Source of the DNA: a candidate division CSSED10-310 bacterium
Lineage (GTDB): Bacteria > CSSED10-310 > JAFGDC01
Direction of reading: 5' to 3'
DNA length: 5,544 nt
Assembly: GCA_016932295.1 (NCBI GenBank)
Contig: JAFGDC010000176.1
Coordinates: 1 to 5,544, forward strand
This document shows, piece after piece, positions 5,186 to 5,544 of this stretch (its first letter is position 1; every line of letters starts with the position of its first letter). The translations under genes and the position numbers were made by a program. Below the pieces are notes generated by a model. That model had not been told where the DNA came from. It saw only the letters and a list, made by a program, of their open reading frames with translations, and did not search any database.

Positions 5186-5458
5186 CTACTCCGTTTTCCT
5201 TGCGATGGTCAACGCCCGTTCGAGGATGGCGATGATCTTGTCCCGTTCCTTTTTGGACATGGTGGTGTTGAATCGCATGGGGAACAGCCTGAAGCCGTCC
5301 TTTTCCTTCCTGAAGTATTGGCGCGGTGTCCTCTTTTTCCCGATGGTCTTCTGAATCAGGCGTTTCAATGCGTGGGCCGAAATGCCCTCGGCGAGTGCTT
5401 CCCGGTATGGTGTCAAATCATCGATGCCGAGCGCGTGAAACACCTGGGCATGGGCCAT
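5186..5458 (-). CDS. Small basic protein of unknown function (90 aa)
   Basis: The ATG at 5456-5458 lies 7 nt behind GGAG (5466-5469). A TTG at 5471-5473 is in frame but lies upstream of that site. The product is lysine- and arginine-rich. It appears to consist of an N-terminal helical part (VFHALGIDDLTPYREALAEG, then ISAHALKRLIQKTIG), a middle segment that may form beta strands (RTPRQYFRKEKDGFRLFPMRF) and a C-terminal helix (KKERDKIIAILERALTIAR). There is no signal peptide or membrane segment. I do not recognise the family. The helix-strand-strand-helix outline faintly recalls ParB C-terminal dimerisation domains, but I would not assign that. No obvious partner lies next to it inside the window. 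The frame is regular and starts sensibly, so it is probably real. Confidence 0.6.
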   Translation of the reverse strand: MAHAQVFHALGIDDLTPYREALAEGISAHALKRLIQKTIGKKRTPRQYFRKEKDGFRLFPMRFNTTMSKKERDKIIAILERALTIARKTE

Positions 5459-5465
5459 GGCAGGG

Positions 5466-5469
5466 CTCC
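5466..5469 (-). promoter_or_regulatory. Shine-Dalgarno sequence of the 90-aa gene
   Basis: GGAG on the minus strand, 7 nt before the ATG at 5456-5458. It favours this start over the in-frame TTG at 5471-5473. Confidence 0.5.
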
Positions 5470-5501
5470 GCAAAAGTCAGATCGAACCGACAGTCAATAA
5501 A

Positions 5502-5520
5502 AGTTTTTGTTGCGAAAACT
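5502..5520. repeat. Short AT-rich inverted repeat upstream of the 90-aa gene
   Basis: AGTTTT (5502-5507) and AAAACT (5515-5520) flank a 7-nt loop. The element lies 45-60 bp before the 90-aa gene, in a stretch that is more AT-rich than its surroundings and could contain its promoter. No convincing -35/-10 pair was found. Confidence 0.3.
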
Positions 5521-5544
5521 GGACAACCACAGGTGAAAATAATA

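Noticed and set aside
5108..5500. 130-codon plus-strand frame opposite the 90-aa gene
   Set aside because: The minus-strand frame has the better start site and a more regular residue pattern, so this is probably its shadow.
5500..5544. Insertion-sequence terminal repeat at the right edge
   Set aside because: The AT-rich edge with a weak inverted repeat hinted at an IS end, but there is no transposase, partner repeat or target duplication in the window.

Overview
The window looks like a stretch of bacterial chromosome of moderately high GC, with clear Shine-Dalgarno sequences, -35/-10 promoters and tightly overlapping operon genes. The mix of a YtrA-type GntR/ABC operon, a secreted-type beta-helix remnant, a bacterial SET protein and an AAA_14/DUF4143 ATPase fits an environmental Gram-negative bacterium or a metagenome-derived genome. 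I cannot place it in a taxon from sequence alone.

Left part (about 1-1440, all minus strand): a compact operon reads right to left. It holds a GntR-family regulator of the short YtrA type, an ABC transporter ATPase and the first 26 codons of what is probably its membrane subunit. The genes overlap (20 bp, then 4 bp), so they are probably translationally coupled. A sigma70-like promoter with dyad symmetry over its -10 and spacer lies in front of the regulator, which suggests an autoregulated, ligand- or stress-induced exporter module.

Middle part (about 1440-3445): this is a lower-quality, accessory-looking stretch. It contains the 3' part of a right-handed parallel beta-helix protein whose 5' end is broken by stops and a frame change, then a region with two small perfect hairpins but no gene. 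After these comes a small SET-domain (lysine methyltransferase-like) protein on the minus strand, which apparently starts at TTG and has substitutions at two conserved SET positions.

Right part (3245-4731): between the divergent SET and ATPase genes lie two 28-bp direct repeats (27/28 identical), a strong promoter (TTGACA-16-TATGAT) and a 32-bp perfect inverted repeat covering the -10 and the likely transcription start. These lead into a full-length ATPase with a C-terminal DUF4143 region. This promoter-plus-palindrome arrangement is the most interesting feature of the window. The last 800 bases hold about 450 bases without a recognisable gene and a small basic minus-strand protein of unknown function (start near 5458).
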